Of a DNA stretch of 64,000 nucleotides, positions 1 to 7,638 are shown piece after piece. The notes below the pieces were generated by a model that was not told the DNA's origin, searched no databases, and was given only the letters and a program-made list of their open reading frames with translations. How positions within the stretch are numbered: position 1 is the first letter of the stretch; every line of letters begins with the position of its first letter. The position numbers were made by a program, and so were the translations under genes. Source of the DNA: Lysobacter sp. K5869 (GTDB lineage Bacteria; Pseudomonadota; Gammaproteobacteria; Xanthomonadales; Xanthomonadaceae); assembly GCF_018847975.1 (NCBI RefSeq), contig NZ_CP072597.1:3635001-3699000 (forward strand), written 5' to 3'.

Positions 1-382
1 CCCGAACCATCCCGACAACGGCATGTACCGGCAAGCGCTGGCCGGTTTGGAGCGGCTCGGGCCCGAGGCCGGTTTTCGCGGCGCGCAGGATCGCGAGCGC
101 GCCGCCGCCACGCTGACGTACGAAGCGCGCGTCAGCGGCATGAACCGGATCGACCACGTCGTGCAGAACGTCAACGGCAACGGCGTGTTCGCGGTGCAGG
201 GTGGCTTGAACGATCCGGCCCATCACCGCGTATACGCCGACAAGCAGCAGGCGATGAACCAAAGCGTCGAGCAATCGAGCCAGCGTCTGGCCCAGGACGC
301 GCCGGCGCAGCAGGCGACGCAGCAGCAGAGCCAGCAGCAACAACACCAGCAGCACCAGCCCCCGCGCATGACGCTGGGCTGA
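1..382 (+). CDS. C-terminal part of a T4SS effector with XVIPCD domain (5' truncated by window edge)
   Basis: An open frame enters from the left edge (reading PNHPDNG before the first internal Met at 23) and stops at 382, so only the C-terminus is visible. It matches the last part of the effector at 14147-15550: a DPNH-like start, the block AAATLTYEARVSGMNRIDHV, NGVFAVQGGLNDPAHHR, then a Gln-rich tail. This is the XVIPCD domain that VirD4 recognises in Xanthomonas-type bacteria-killing T4SSs. The toxin domain lies outside the window and cannot be named. The nearby virD4 at 1694 fits this role. Family assignment is firm; the toxic activity is unknown. Confidence 0.85.
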   Translation, partial: PNHPDNGMYRQALAGLERLGPEAGFRGAQDRERAAATLTYEARVSGMNRIDHVVQNVNGNGVFAVQGGLNDPAHHRVYADKQQAMNQSVEQSSQRLAQDAPAQQATQQQSQQQQHQQHQPPRMTLG

Positions 383-773
383 GGCTGGGCCCGGCTCGGC
401 CGGGAACCGCCGCGCGGGAGGCGCGGCGGGTGTGGAAAGCGGGCGTCGGCCGGCAAGGAGGCCGCGACGGCGCCGCAGTTCGATCGGTACAGGCCGCCGC
501 GCCGTCGGTGGAGGCGGCGGACCCGCGCCGATCGAGGAACCCCGCAGGCCAGGGACGGCGTCGAAGTCTCTGCGGGGTTCGCGACAAGGAGGTCCCGGCT
601 TCGTCCGCGAGGGCGGGGCAGGCACGGCAGGCTCGATCGCTAGGGAGATCGAGCCTGCCGCTGCCGCTTGCCTCGGCCGCGCCCGGGTTCGACCGAACCG
701 GCGGCTGGGGGTAGGCTGCCGGTGTACGGCGGCCAAGGATCGCGACCGGACCCGCTCCGGCAGGGAGACGACG
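383..773. other. Intergenic region with a strong hairpin
   Basis: This stretch of about 390 bases separates the truncated effector from the orphan XVIPCD gene. Open frames crossing it look like high-GC artefacts; the only believable start is the ATG at 774. It holds one clear structure, the inverted repeat at 625-660, listed separately. I see no RNA gene. Confidence 0.6.
625..660. repeat. Perfect 14-bp inverted repeat (hairpin)
   Basis: CGGCAGGCTCGATC is followed by an 8-base loop and its exact reverse complement. There is no T run after either arm, so it is not a standard intrinsic terminator. It may end or protect the upstream effector mRNA, or be a protein-binding dyad for the gene at 774. 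Structure certain, function unknown. Confidence 0.7.
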
Positions 774-1331
774 ATGAATTCGCAATCGCAAGACCAAACG
801 CTGCGGGTCGGCACCGAAGCCAGCTCGCAAACCCTCGACGAGGTGCGCCGGGCGCAGCAGCGCAATCTGCTCAGCAGCCCCAGCCACCCGCAGCACGAGC
901 AGTTCGCTCATGTGCGCGTGTGCCTCGACCGCAACGACGCGGCACGCCAATTCAGCCCCGGCGAACGCGACAACCTCGCCGGCGCGCTGCTGGCCGAGGC
1001 CACCCGCGAACGCCAGCGCGTGGACCACGTCGCCTTCAGCCAGGACGGCAAGCGCGCGTTCGCGGTCGAGGGCGACGCCCCGGCGCAGCGGATCTGCTAC
1101 GTCGAGGCGCAACAGGCCGCGCAGCAATCGCTGCAGCGCAGCAGCGAACAGACCGATCAGCTGGTGCGCGAGCAGACCTTGCGCGACCAGCAGCGCCAGA
1201 CCGAGCGCGAGCGCGAGAAGGAGCGCGAAACCGAGCGCCAGCGCCAAACCCCCGATCGCGACGACGAGCGTCAGCAGCAGCAACAGCAGCCGTCGGCCGC
1301 GGCGCGCGCGCTGACCCGCGAGCGCGACTGA
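774..1331 (+). CDS. Orphan XVIPCD protein (T4SS substrate without a visible toxin domain)
   Basis: The 185-residue protein starts at an ATG preceded by CAGGGAGACGACG. After about 30 polar residues it goes straight into an XVIPCD-like domain, about residues 35-130: a His-containing SHPQHEQF segment, GALLAEATRERQRVDHVAFS, RAFAVEG, and QQSLQRSSEQ. The last 55 residues are low-complexity Glu/Arg/Gln. No enzymatic domain fits in the N-terminal segment. Known effectors normally carry a lytic or lipase domain before XVIPCD, so this could be a non-toxic adaptor, a toxin of unknown small fold, or a decayed effector. It sits 34 bases upstream of the next gene and in the same orientation as virD4, suggesting co-transcription. 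Confidence 0.8.
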   Translation: MNSQSQDQTLRVGTEASSQTLDEVRRAQQRNLLSSPSHPQHEQFAHVRVCLDRNDAARQFSPGERDNLAGALLAEATRERQRVDHVAFSQDGKRAFAVEGDAPAQRICYVEAQQAAQQSLQRSSEQTDQLVREQTLRDQQRQTEREREKERETERQRQTPDRDDERQQQQQQPSAAARALTRERD

Positions 1332-1365
1332 GCGCGCCGTCGGCGCGCAGGCCCAGGAGGACCGC

Positions 1366-1656
1366 ATGAGTTTGAACAACGAATACCAGCACCACGTCCG
1401 CACCAAGGGCAAGTACCAGATCGTCGCCCTGACCCGCGATTCGGATTTCGTCGAAAACGACGTCTACGGCTACGCGGTCCTGTCCTCGGACGGGGTCAAG
1501 CTGCGTCACGATCTGACCCTCAGCGACGCCATGAAGTGGGTGGACGAGGAAATCCTGCGGGAATTGTTGTCCAACGGCAGCCTTTCGCCGGATATGATGG
1601 CGCAATCGCGCCCGGCGGAGCGTTCCGGGCTCCGGGCAGGCCGGAAGCGACGCTGA
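1366..1656 (+). CDS. Small hypothetical protein between XVIPCD gene and virD4
   Basis: The 96-residue soluble protein has an AGGAGG ribosome-binding site seven bases before its ATG. It has no signal peptide, lipobox or membrane segment. The first 80 residues look like a compact mixed alpha/beta domain (aromatic HVRTKGKYQIVALTRD, then DVYGYAVLSSDG and a helical SDAMKWVDEEIL); the end is basic. I do not recognise the family. It ends 37 bases before virD4 and follows the orphan XVIPCD gene closely. A T4SS accessory or cytosolic immunity role is possible by position only. Known immunity proteins for these effectors are usually periplasmic lipoproteins, which this is not. Confidence 0.75.
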   Translation: MSLNNEYQHHVRTKGKYQIVALTRDSDFVENDVYGYAVLSSDGVKLRHDLTLSDAMKWVDEEILRELLSNGSLSPDMMAQSRPAERSGLRAGRKRR

Positions 1657-1693
1657 CCGACAGCGGGTTCGGGGATCAAGCAGGAAGTAAAAC

Positions 1694-3370
1694 GTGAAAG
1701 GGAAGGCGATTGGCGCCATCGTGGCGCTGTTGGTGACCGCGGTTGCGGGTTTGTATCTGTCCGGCTACTTCACCCTGATGCTGCTCAAGCTCAGCGCGCC
1801 GCTGGCTTGGGACACCTATCTGCAATACGTCAAGGCGCTCGACCTGCCGCAGGTCAAGCCGTACGCCAACAAGATCAAGATCGGCGGCATGCTCGGCTTC
1901 GGCTTTCCCGGCGTGCTGTACCTGGGCCTGCTCTATCTGATCTTCAAGCCCAAGAAGCAGTCCATGCACGGCGACGCGCGTTTCGCCAACGCCGGCGACC
2001 TGGACAAGAAGGACATGTTCAAGTCGACCCCGACCTCGATCGTGGTCGGCAAGTACAACGGCAAGCTGGTCCAGCTCAGCGGCCAGCAGTTCGTGATCCT
2101 CGCCGCGCCGACCCGTTCGGGCAAGGGCGTGGGCATCGTCATTCCGAACCTGCTCAACTACCAGGCGTCGATGGTGGTGCTGGACATCAAGCAGGAAAAC
2201 TTCGACCTCACCAGCGGCTGGCGCGCGGGGCAGGGGCAGGAGATCTACCTGTTCAATCCCTTCGCCGAAGACCGCCGCACCCATCGCTGGAATCCGCTGA
2301 CCTACGTGTCCGCCGATCCGGCGTTCCGCGTCTCGGACCTGATGAGCATCGCGGCGATGCTGTATCCGGACGGCTCGGACGATCAGAAGTTCTGGGTCAG
2401 CCAGGCGCGCAACGCGTTCATGGCCTTCACCCTGTACCTGTTCGAGGCCTACGACGACGCGCAGAAGGTCGGCTTCCCGTTCGCCACCCAGCCGACCATC
2501 GGCGCGGTGTTCCGGCTGTCGTCCGGCGACGGCAAGAGCGAGCTCAAGCCCTTCCTCAAGGGCCTGTCGGAGCGTCCGTTCCTGAGCCAGAACGCGAAGG
2601 CCGCGTTCGCCAACATGCTGTCGCAGGCCGACGAGACCTTCGCCTCGATCCTGGGCACGTTCAAGGAACCCTTGAACCCTTGGATCAACCCGGTGCTCGA
2701 CGCGGCCACCGCGACCGACGACTTCCTGCTGACCGATCTGCGCAAGAAGAAGATGACGATCTACGTCGGCATCCAGCCGAACAAGCTGGCCGAGAGCCGC
2801 TTGATCGTGAATCTGTTCTTCAGCCAGATCATCAACCTCAACACCCGCGAACTGCCGCAGAACAACAAGGAACTGAAGCACCAGTGCCTGTTGCTGATGG
2901 ACGAGTTCACCTCCATCGGCAAGGTCGACATCATCGCCTCGGCGGTGTCGTACATGGCCGGCTACAACATCCGCCTGCTGCCGATCATCCAGAGCATGTC
3001 GCAGCTCGACGCGACCTACGGCAAGGACGTCTCGCGCACGATCATCACCAACCACGCGCTGCAGATCATCTACGCCCCGCGCGAACAGCAGGACGCCAAC
3101 GACTACTCCGAGATGCTCGGCTACACCACGGTGCGCAAGACCAACATCACCCGCGGTAAGGACATCTCGCGCAGCGAATCCGAGGAACGCCGCGCGCTGA
3201 TGCTGCCGCAGGAACTCAAGGCGATGGGCTTCGACAACGAAGTGTTCCTGTACGAAGGCATCCCGCACCCGGTGAAGTGCGACAAGATCAAGTACTACCA
3301 GGACAAGCTGTTCACCCAGCGCCTGCTGCCGAAGGTCACCGTGCCGATGCTCGACATCAAGATCGGGTAA
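1694..3370 (+). CDS. virD4: Type IV secretion coupling protein VirD4
   Basis: The 558-residue protein starts at a GTG with CAGGAAG upstream. It has two N-terminal membrane segments (about residues 7-30 and 62-84), a Walker A motif APTRSGKG at 138-145, and a Walker B LLLMDEF near 398-404, as in VirD4/TraG coupling ATPases. In Xanthomonadaceae VirD4 binds the XVIPCD tail of antibacterial effectors and passes them to the VirB channel at the inner membrane. The two XVIPCD genes just upstream fit this. No virB gene is in the window, and an intrinsic terminator follows directly, so the rest of the apparatus must lie upstream or elsewhere. Length is normal for the family. Confidence 0.95.
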   Translation: MKGKAIGAIVALLVTAVAGLYLSGYFTLMLLKLSAPLAWDTYLQYVKALDLPQVKPYANKIKIGGMLGFGFPGVLYLGLLYLIFKPKKQSMHGDARFANAGDLDKKDMFKSTPTSIVVGKYNGKLVQLSGQQFVILAAPTRSGKGVGIVIPNLLNYQASMVVLDIKQENFDLTSGWRAGQGQEIYLFNPFAEDRRTHRWNPLTYVSADPAFRVSDLMSIAAMLYPDGSDDQKFWVSQARNAFMAFTLYLFEAYDDAQKVGFPFATQPTIGAVFRLSSGDGKSELKPFLKGLSERPFLSQNAKAAFANMLSQADETFASILGTFKEPLNPWINPVLDAATATDDFLLTDLRKKKMTIYVGIQPNKLAESRLIVNLFFSQIINLNTRELPQNNKELKHQCLLLMDEFTSIGKVDIIASAVSYMAGYNIRLLPIIQSMSQLDATYGKDVSRTIITNHALQIIYAPREQQDANDYSEMLGYTTVRKTNITRGKDISRSESEERRALMLPQELKAMGFDNEVFLYEGIPHPVKCDKIKYYQDKLFTQRLLPKVTVPMLDIKIG

Positions 3371-3394
3371 GCGGGCAGGGCGCCAGCGCCAACG

Positions 3395-3424
3395 AAAAGC
3401 CGCCGGTCTCCGGCGGCTTTTTTT
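3395..3424 (+). terminator. Intrinsic terminator of virD4
   Basis: An 11-bp stem (AAAGCCGCCGG and complement) with a 3-base loop runs into seven T residues, 25 bases after the virD4 stop. It marks the end of the T4SS transcript. Confidence 0.9.
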
Positions 3425-3458
3425 ATGACCCCCGGTCGCGTCGCGACCCCGACCGCTC

Positions 3459-3559
3459 CCTGTAGGAGCGGCGTGAGCCGCGACCGCACCACCGCGCCCA
3501 CGATGAACGTTCGACGTAGTTGTGTGCCCGCGGTCGCGGCTCGCGCCGCTCCTACAGGG
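3459..3559. repeat. Intergenic dyad, family A (TGTAGGAGCGGCG)
   Basis: Two inverted copies of the TGTAGGAGCGGCG-GAGCCGCGACCG element face each other across about 50 bases, between virD4 and the omega-amidase gene. The same element recurs near 7285-7590, 41002-41099, 51654-52252 and 58241-58473. It fits the REP/BIME type of intergenic repeat. Confidence 0.85.
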
Positions 3560-3634
3560 ACTGCGGCCGGTCCCGTTCCTAACTCGCTTACTCGGGCCAT
3601 AATGCCCGCAGACCCGAGCCCGCCTTCCGCCCCC

Positions 3635-4432
3635 ATGAACGATCTGCGCATCACCCTGATCCAAGGCGCCACCCGCTGGCACGACCCCGCCGGCAACCGC
3701 GAGTACTACGGCGAACTGCTCGGCCAGACCCAGGGCATCACCGACCTGGTGCTGCTGCCGGAAACCTTCACCAGCGGCTTCAGCAACGACGCCATCGGCA
3801 ACGCCGAAACCATGGACGGCCCGACCGTCGCCTGGATCCGCGAACAAGCGGCCCGGCTCGGCGCCGCGATCTGCGGCAGCGTGCAGCTGCGCACCGACGA
3901 GGGCGTGTTCAACCGCCTGTTGTTCGCCACGCCCGACGGCGCGCTGCAGACCTACGACAAGCGCCACCTGTTCCGCTACGCCAAGGAACACGAGCGCTAC
4001 GCCGCCGGCCACGACCGCCTCACCGTGGAATGGAAGGGTTGGCGGATCTGCCCGCTGGTCTGCTACGACCTGCGTTTCCCGGTGTTCTCGCGCAACCGCT
4101 TCGACGTCGAACGCCCCGGCGCGCTCGACTACGACCTGCTGCTGTACGTCGCCAACTGGCCGTCGGCGCGCGCCTACCCGTGGAAGACCTTGCTGCGCGC
4201 CCGCGCCATCGAGAACCTGTGCTACGTCGCCGGCCTCAACCGCGTCGGCACCGACGGCAACGGCCTGCATTACGCCGGCGACAGCGCCGTGATCGACTTC
4301 CTCGGCCACCCGATCAGCGAATGCACCGACGAGGAAGTGGTGGTCACCACGACCTTGCAGGCGGCCGAGTTGGCCGCGCACCGCGAGCGGTTTCCGGCGA
4401 TGTTGGATGGGGATCGGTTCGAGCTGGCCTGA
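3635..4432 (+). CDS. Omega-amidase / carbon-nitrogen hydrolase, YafV type
   Basis: The 265-residue protein belongs to the nitrilase superfamily. The catalytic triad is visible: Glu43 in LLPETFTSGF, Lys109 in YDKRHLF and Cys143 in LVCYDLRFPVF. The Leu-Pro-Glu-Thr-Phe context and length match YafV/Nit2 omega-amidases, which hydrolyse alpha-ketoglutaramate and alpha-ketosuccinamate to 2-oxoacids plus ammonia, completing glutamine transaminase salvage in the cytosol. The frame opens further upstream through the family A dyad, but the ATG at 3635 gives the conserved N-terminus. It is flanked by repeats on both sides and appears to be a single-gene transcript. Substrate is inferred from family only. 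Confidence 0.9.
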   Translation: MNDLRITLIQGATRWHDPAGNREYYGELLGQTQGITDLVLLPETFTSGFSNDAIGNAETMDGPTVAWIREQAARLGAAICGSVQLRTDEGVFNRLLFATPDGALQTYDKRHLFRYAKEHERYAAGHDRLTVEWKGWRICPLVCYDLRFPVFSRNRFDVERPGALDYDLLLYVANWPSARAYPWKTLLRARAIENLCYVAGLNRVGTDGNGLHYAGDSAVIDFLGHPISECTDEEVVVTTTLQAAELAAHRERFPAMLDGDRFELA

Positions 4433-4453
4433 GCCGCGCGCTCGATTCCATTC

Positions 4454-4560
4454 CCCGTCATTCCGGCGAAAGCCGGAACCCATTTTGATCTTTCTCCACG
4501 TTTGCCAGCGGACTCGACGACGGCGAAAGCAATGGGTTCCGGCTTTCGCCGGAATGAGGG
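4454..4560. repeat. Intergenic dyad, family B (CCGTCATTCCGGCGAAAGC)
   Basis: Inverted arms built on CCGTCATTCCGGCGAAAGC and its complement are separated by about 40 bases. They lie just after the omega-amidase stop, between convergent genes. The same family occurs at 27479-27588, 31962-32069 and 36476-36876. Confidence 0.85.
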
Positions 4561-4647
4561 TTTGAGGGCGAAGCGTCGCCAAGCTATCGCCGTACCGACG
4601 GCGCTTCGCGCTCGCTGACTTCTAACGCCTGGTCAGTATTTCCCGCT

Positions 4648-5802
4648 TCAATAGTGCTCCGAAGCGCGCGACCGAGCCGCGCCTTCCGCGATCTCGTCCT
4701 CGCCCATCCCGCGCTTGTGGAAGTACACCTGCTCGGCCGCCCAGCGCAGCGGCGTGGAGTTCAGCAGCAGGTCGAACGGCCAGTCGAACTGGAAGCGGTC
4801 GAACGCCCAGCGCAGCGCGCGCTTGCGGCGGAAGCGCGGCGCGGCGTCCTCGGCGATGGATTCCGGCGCGGGGCCGATGCCGCGCGCGTGCAGGGCGATG
4901 GCTTGGCCCAAGGTTTCGCCGTGCGCCCAGGCCGAATGGATGCCGCCGGCGGTGACCGGCGAGACGATGCCGGCGGCGTCGCCGGTGAGCATCGCGCCGT
5001 CGCGCGCCAGCGGGAACACCGGGCCGCCGCAGGGAATCAGGCCGGCGCGGGTGTGCGCGGGCTGCAAATTTTCCGGCAAGCCGACCGCGCCGCGCACGCG
5101 CGCCAGGAAGCCGTCGATGTCGGGCACGCGCGCGTGTTCGGCGTCGTGGCGCAGCGCCAGACCGGCCTGCACGCCGGTCGGGTTCTGCGCGACCCAGCCG
5201 ATGTAGCCCGGCGCGTAGCGCTTGCTGACGAAGCAGTGCAGGGCGCCGGATTCGGGCAGGCTGGCGCCGGGGAATTCGTACTCGATGCCGTACAGGAACT
5301 CCTGCGTGCGGCCCAGCCCGGTGCGCTCGGCGACGCGCGACTTGGCGCCGTCGGCGCCGACCAGGAAACGCGCGCGGCCGACGCCTTCGATGCGCCAGCC
5401 GTTGTCCTCGCGCTCGGCGTGGGTGAACGACGCGCCCAGGCGCAGATCCACGCCGTGGCGTTGCAGTTCCTGCGCCAGCCAACGCATCAGGCGCGGCGTG
5501 TCGGTGGTGAGGAAGTAATAGCCCGGCGCGCTCAGCGCCATGCTGCGCAGGTTCGGCGAATACAGCCGCACCCGCTCGACCCGATGCGTGCAGCTCTCCG
5601 GCGCGCGGCTCAGCCAGGTGCGCTCGGCCGCTTCCTTGACCACGATGCCGGTGGTGCGCAGCTTGTCGCCGGGATCGCGCTTGCGCTCCAGCACCACCAC
5701 GCGCAGGCCCGCGCGCACGGCCGCGAGCGCGCAGGCGGCGCCGGCGAAACTGGCGCCGACCACGACCAGGTCGCAATCGAAACGGTCGGAATTCGGAAGC
5801 AT
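4648..5802 (-). CDS. FAD-dependent oxidoreductase, geranylgeranyl-reductase-like
   Basis: The 384-residue flavoprotein has an N-terminal Rossmann fold (LVVVGASFAGAACALAA, about residues 14-30), a second FAD contact GADGAKSRVA near the middle, and the C-terminal GDAAGIVSPVTAGGIHSAW motif of p-hydroxybenzoate-hydroxylase-type enzymes. The KLRTTGIV segment after the Rossmann fold resembles the geranylgeranyl reductase family (reduction of prenyl double bonds) more than aromatic hydroxylases. The frame extends upstream to 5931, but the Met at 5802 places the Rossmann fold at the usual distance. Substrate is unknown. It is convergent with the omega-amidase gene and has no obvious operon partner. 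Confidence 0.8.
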   Translation of the reverse strand: MLPNSDRFDCDLVVVGASFAGAACALAAVRAGLRVVVLERKRDPGDKLRTTGIVVKEAAERTWLSRAPESCTHRVERVRLYSPNLRSMALSAPGYYFLTTDTPRLMRWLAQELQRHGVDLRLGASFTHAEREDNGWRIEGVGRARFLVGADGAKSRVAERTGLGRTQEFLYGIEYEFPGASLPESGALHCFVSKRYAPGYIGWVAQNPTGVQAGLALRHDAEHARVPDIDGFLARVRGAVGLPENLQPAHTRAGLIPCGGPVFPLARDGAMLTGDAAGIVSPVTAGGIHSAWAHGETLGQAIALHARGIGPAPESIAEDAAPRFRRKRALRWAFDRFQFDWPFDLLLNSTPLRWAAEQVYFHKRGMGEDEIAEGAARSRASEHY

Positions 5803-6085
5803 GGCGCGGACCTCGGCTGGGGATTGCGCCGCAGTGTGTCCGCTGAAGGCGAAGCGCGTATGGGGTCTGTGTGAAGTGTCGGACTGGGTCACGCGCGAAG
5901 CGCTTACGCGGTCGGCGTAAGCGCTAAACAATCGTAAATCCGCGGTTGCGGGCGCGGCGCTCGATGGGGGAGGGCGCGCTTGTTCGACGACTGCGTAGCA
6001 GCGGGCGCGCGTGTCATGAAGGCGCTGACGGCGAGCGCGTTCGTCGCAGGTGCGCGATGCCGAAGGCGTGTTCGCCGAGGATGGA

Positions 6086-6658
6086 TCAGCGCGCTTTTTT
6101 CGACGCGGGGGAATCGACGATCGCGCGCAAGGCCGCTAACGCGTCGTCCGGCGAACCGTCGCACACCGCGCGCACGATCGCCCCGTCGACCGCGACGGCC
6201 AAGGTGCGCGCGCGCGCTTCCCGCGTCGGCCCGGCCGGCAGCGACTCGGCGATGCGCGCCTGCATCGCGCGCTTGTGCGCGCGCGAGCGCTCCACCGCTT
6301 CGGGCAGCGTCGGGCCGAGTTCGGCGACGGTGTTGATGAAGGCGCAGCCGCGGAACTGCGGATGCGCGAACCATTCCGCCAGCGCCGGCGCCAGCGCGTC
6401 GGCGCCGTCGCCGTGGCGGCGCAGGGCCGCGTCGAACCACGCCATCCAGCGTTCGTGGCGGTAGTCGAGAAACGCCAGGATCAGATCGTTCTTGCTCGGG
6501 TAATGCCGGTACAGCGTGACCTTGGTCACGCCGGATTCGGCGATGACCCGGTCGATGCCGGTGGCGCGCACGCCTTCCAGGTAGAACAGATCGTGCGCGG
6601 TCTGCAGGATGCGTTCGCGCGCGCTCGGGGTTGGAGCCGGGGCGGTCTTGCCGTTCAT
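6086..6658 (-). CDS. TetR-family repressor (divergent from DUF1348 gene)
   Basis: The 190-residue protein has an N-terminal TetR helix-turn-helix, about residues 14-60: ARERILQTAHDLF, ATGIDRVIAESGVTKVTLYRHYPSKNDLI. The C-terminal ligand domain resembles small TetR regulators that sense organic compounds. The gene is transcribed divergently from 6783-7250; their 124-base gap holds three copies of the same perfect dyad GTAGAC-N6-GTCTAC. Autoregulation and repression of the DUF1348 gene are therefore very likely. The inducer is unknown. The ATG start lies only 10 bases from the first dyad, so binding would block its own transcription. Confidence 0.9.
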   Translation of the reverse strand: MNGKTAPAPTPSARERILQTAHDLFYLEGVRATGIDRVIAESGVTKVTLYRHYPSKNDLILAFLDYRHERWMAWFDAALRRHGDGADALAPALAEWFAHPQFRGCAFINTVAELGPTLPEAVERSRAHKRAMQARIAESLPAGPTREARARTLAVAVDGAIVRAVCDGSPDDALAALRAIVDSPASKKAR

Positions 6659-6667
6659 GGCGCGATG

Positions 6668-6685
6668 GTAGACCGATCCGTCTAC
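6668..6685. promoter_or_regulatory. TetR operator copy 1
   Basis: GTAGAC-CGATCC-GTCTAC is a perfect 6-bp dyad with a 6-base spacer, 10 bases upstream of the tetR start. The same arms occur at 6699 and 6734. Confidence 0.85.
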
Positions 6686-6698
6686 TGGCGCCAGGGGT

Positions 6699-6716
6699 GT
6701 AGACAGATCGGTCTAC
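6699..6716. promoter_or_regulatory. TetR operator copy 2
   Basis: GTAGAC-AGATCG-GTCTAC has the same arms and spacer as copy 1, 31 bases downstream of it (about three helical turns, so probably on the same DNA face). Confidence 0.85.
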
Positions 6717-6733
6717 ATGGCGTAGCGTGATGT

Positions 6734-6751
6734 GTAGACAGAGTTGTCTAC
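6734..6751. promoter_or_regulatory. TetR operator copy 3
   Basis: GTAGAC-AGAGTT-GTCTAC is the copy closest to the DUF1348 gene, ending 31 bases before its ATG. It is placed to block that gene's promoter or early elongation. Confidence 0.85.
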
Positions 6752-6782
6752 ACACGCTTCGCCCAACAACCGAGGACGTCCC

Positions 6783-7250
6783 ATGGATACCCGCCCGCCG
6801 CTGCCCCCGTTCACCCGCGAAACCGCCGCGCAGAAAGTCCGCCTCGCCGAGGACGCTTGGAACACGCGCGATCCCGAGCGCATCGCCCAGGCTTACACGG
6901 CCGATACGCGTTGGCGCAACCGCGCCGAGTTCGTCGAAGGCCGCCAGGACGTGGTCGCGTTCCTGCAGCGCAAATGGAGCCGCGAACTCGAGTACCGGCT
7001 GATCAAGGAACTGTGGGCGAACGACGGCCACCGCATCGCGGTGCGCTTCGCCTACGAATGGCGCGACGATGCGGGGCAGTGGTACCGCAGCTACGGCAAC
7101 GAGAATTGGGAGTTCGCCGAGGACGGCCGCATGGCGCTGCGCATCGCCAGCATCAACGACAAGCCGATCGCCGAGAGCGAGCGAAAGTTCCGTTGGCCGC
7201 AGGGCCGGCGGCCGGACGAGCATCCGGGTTTGAGCGAATTGGGCCTGTAA
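6783..7250 (+). CDS. DUF1348 family protein (NTF2-like fold)
   Basis: The 155-residue protein fits the DUF1348 family throughout: [68 protein letters not shown]. The fold is a nuclear-transport-factor-2-like cone often found in small enzymes and stress proteins. No catalytic function is established for it. It sits under three TetR dyads, so it is probably an inducible detoxification or stress gene. The ATG at 6783 follows GAGGACGTCCC and starts at the usual family N-terminus; the open frame begins slightly earlier. Confidence 0.85.
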   Translation: MDTRPPLPPFTRETAAQKVRLAEDAWNTRDPERIAQAYTADTRWRNRAEFVEGRQDVVAFLQRKWSRELEYRLIKELWANDGHRIAVRFAYEWRDDAGQWYRSYGNENWEFAEDGRMALRIASINDKPIAESERKFRWPQGRRPDEHPGLSELGL

Positions 7251-7638
7251 TCCGGCCGTTCGCGTCGCAGTCGCGCGCGCTTCCTGTAGGAGCGGCGCGA
7301 GCCGCGACCGCGAAACCGCGCTTACGCCGCAACCCGCCTAACGCGGTCGCAGCTCACGCAGCTCCTACAGTCGGAAACGCCGCGTCGCAGCTCTGTAGGA
7401 GCGGCGTGAGCCGCGACCGAGAAACCACACTTGCGTCGTAAGCCGCCTGTCGCGGTCGCAGCTTGCGCAGCTCCTACAGTCGGCAATGCCGCAACGCAGA
7501 TTCTTGTAGGAGCGGCGCGAGCCGCGACCGCGACACCGCGCTTACGCCGCACGCCGACTATCGCGGTCGCAGCTTACGCAGCTCCTACCGTCGGCAATGC
7601 CGCAACGTGGCTCCTACCGCGTAGACGAAACGTCGATC
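7251..7638. repeat. Array of three family A dyads
   Basis: Three complete dyads occupy 7285-7370, 7394-7479 and 7505-7590, each beginning with TGTAGGAGCGGCG and ending CAGCTCCTACAG or close variants. Their starts are 109 and 111 bases apart, so the whole unit including spacer has been copied. A fourth short remnant (GTGGCTCCTACCG) follows near 7607. The array lies between the convergent DUF1348 and serine hydrolase genes. No gene is credible here. Confidence 0.85.

Noticed and set aside
7285..7590. CRISPR-like regular repeat spacing
   Set aside because: Units are inverted dyads with similar spacers and long period; no cas genes and no unique spacers.
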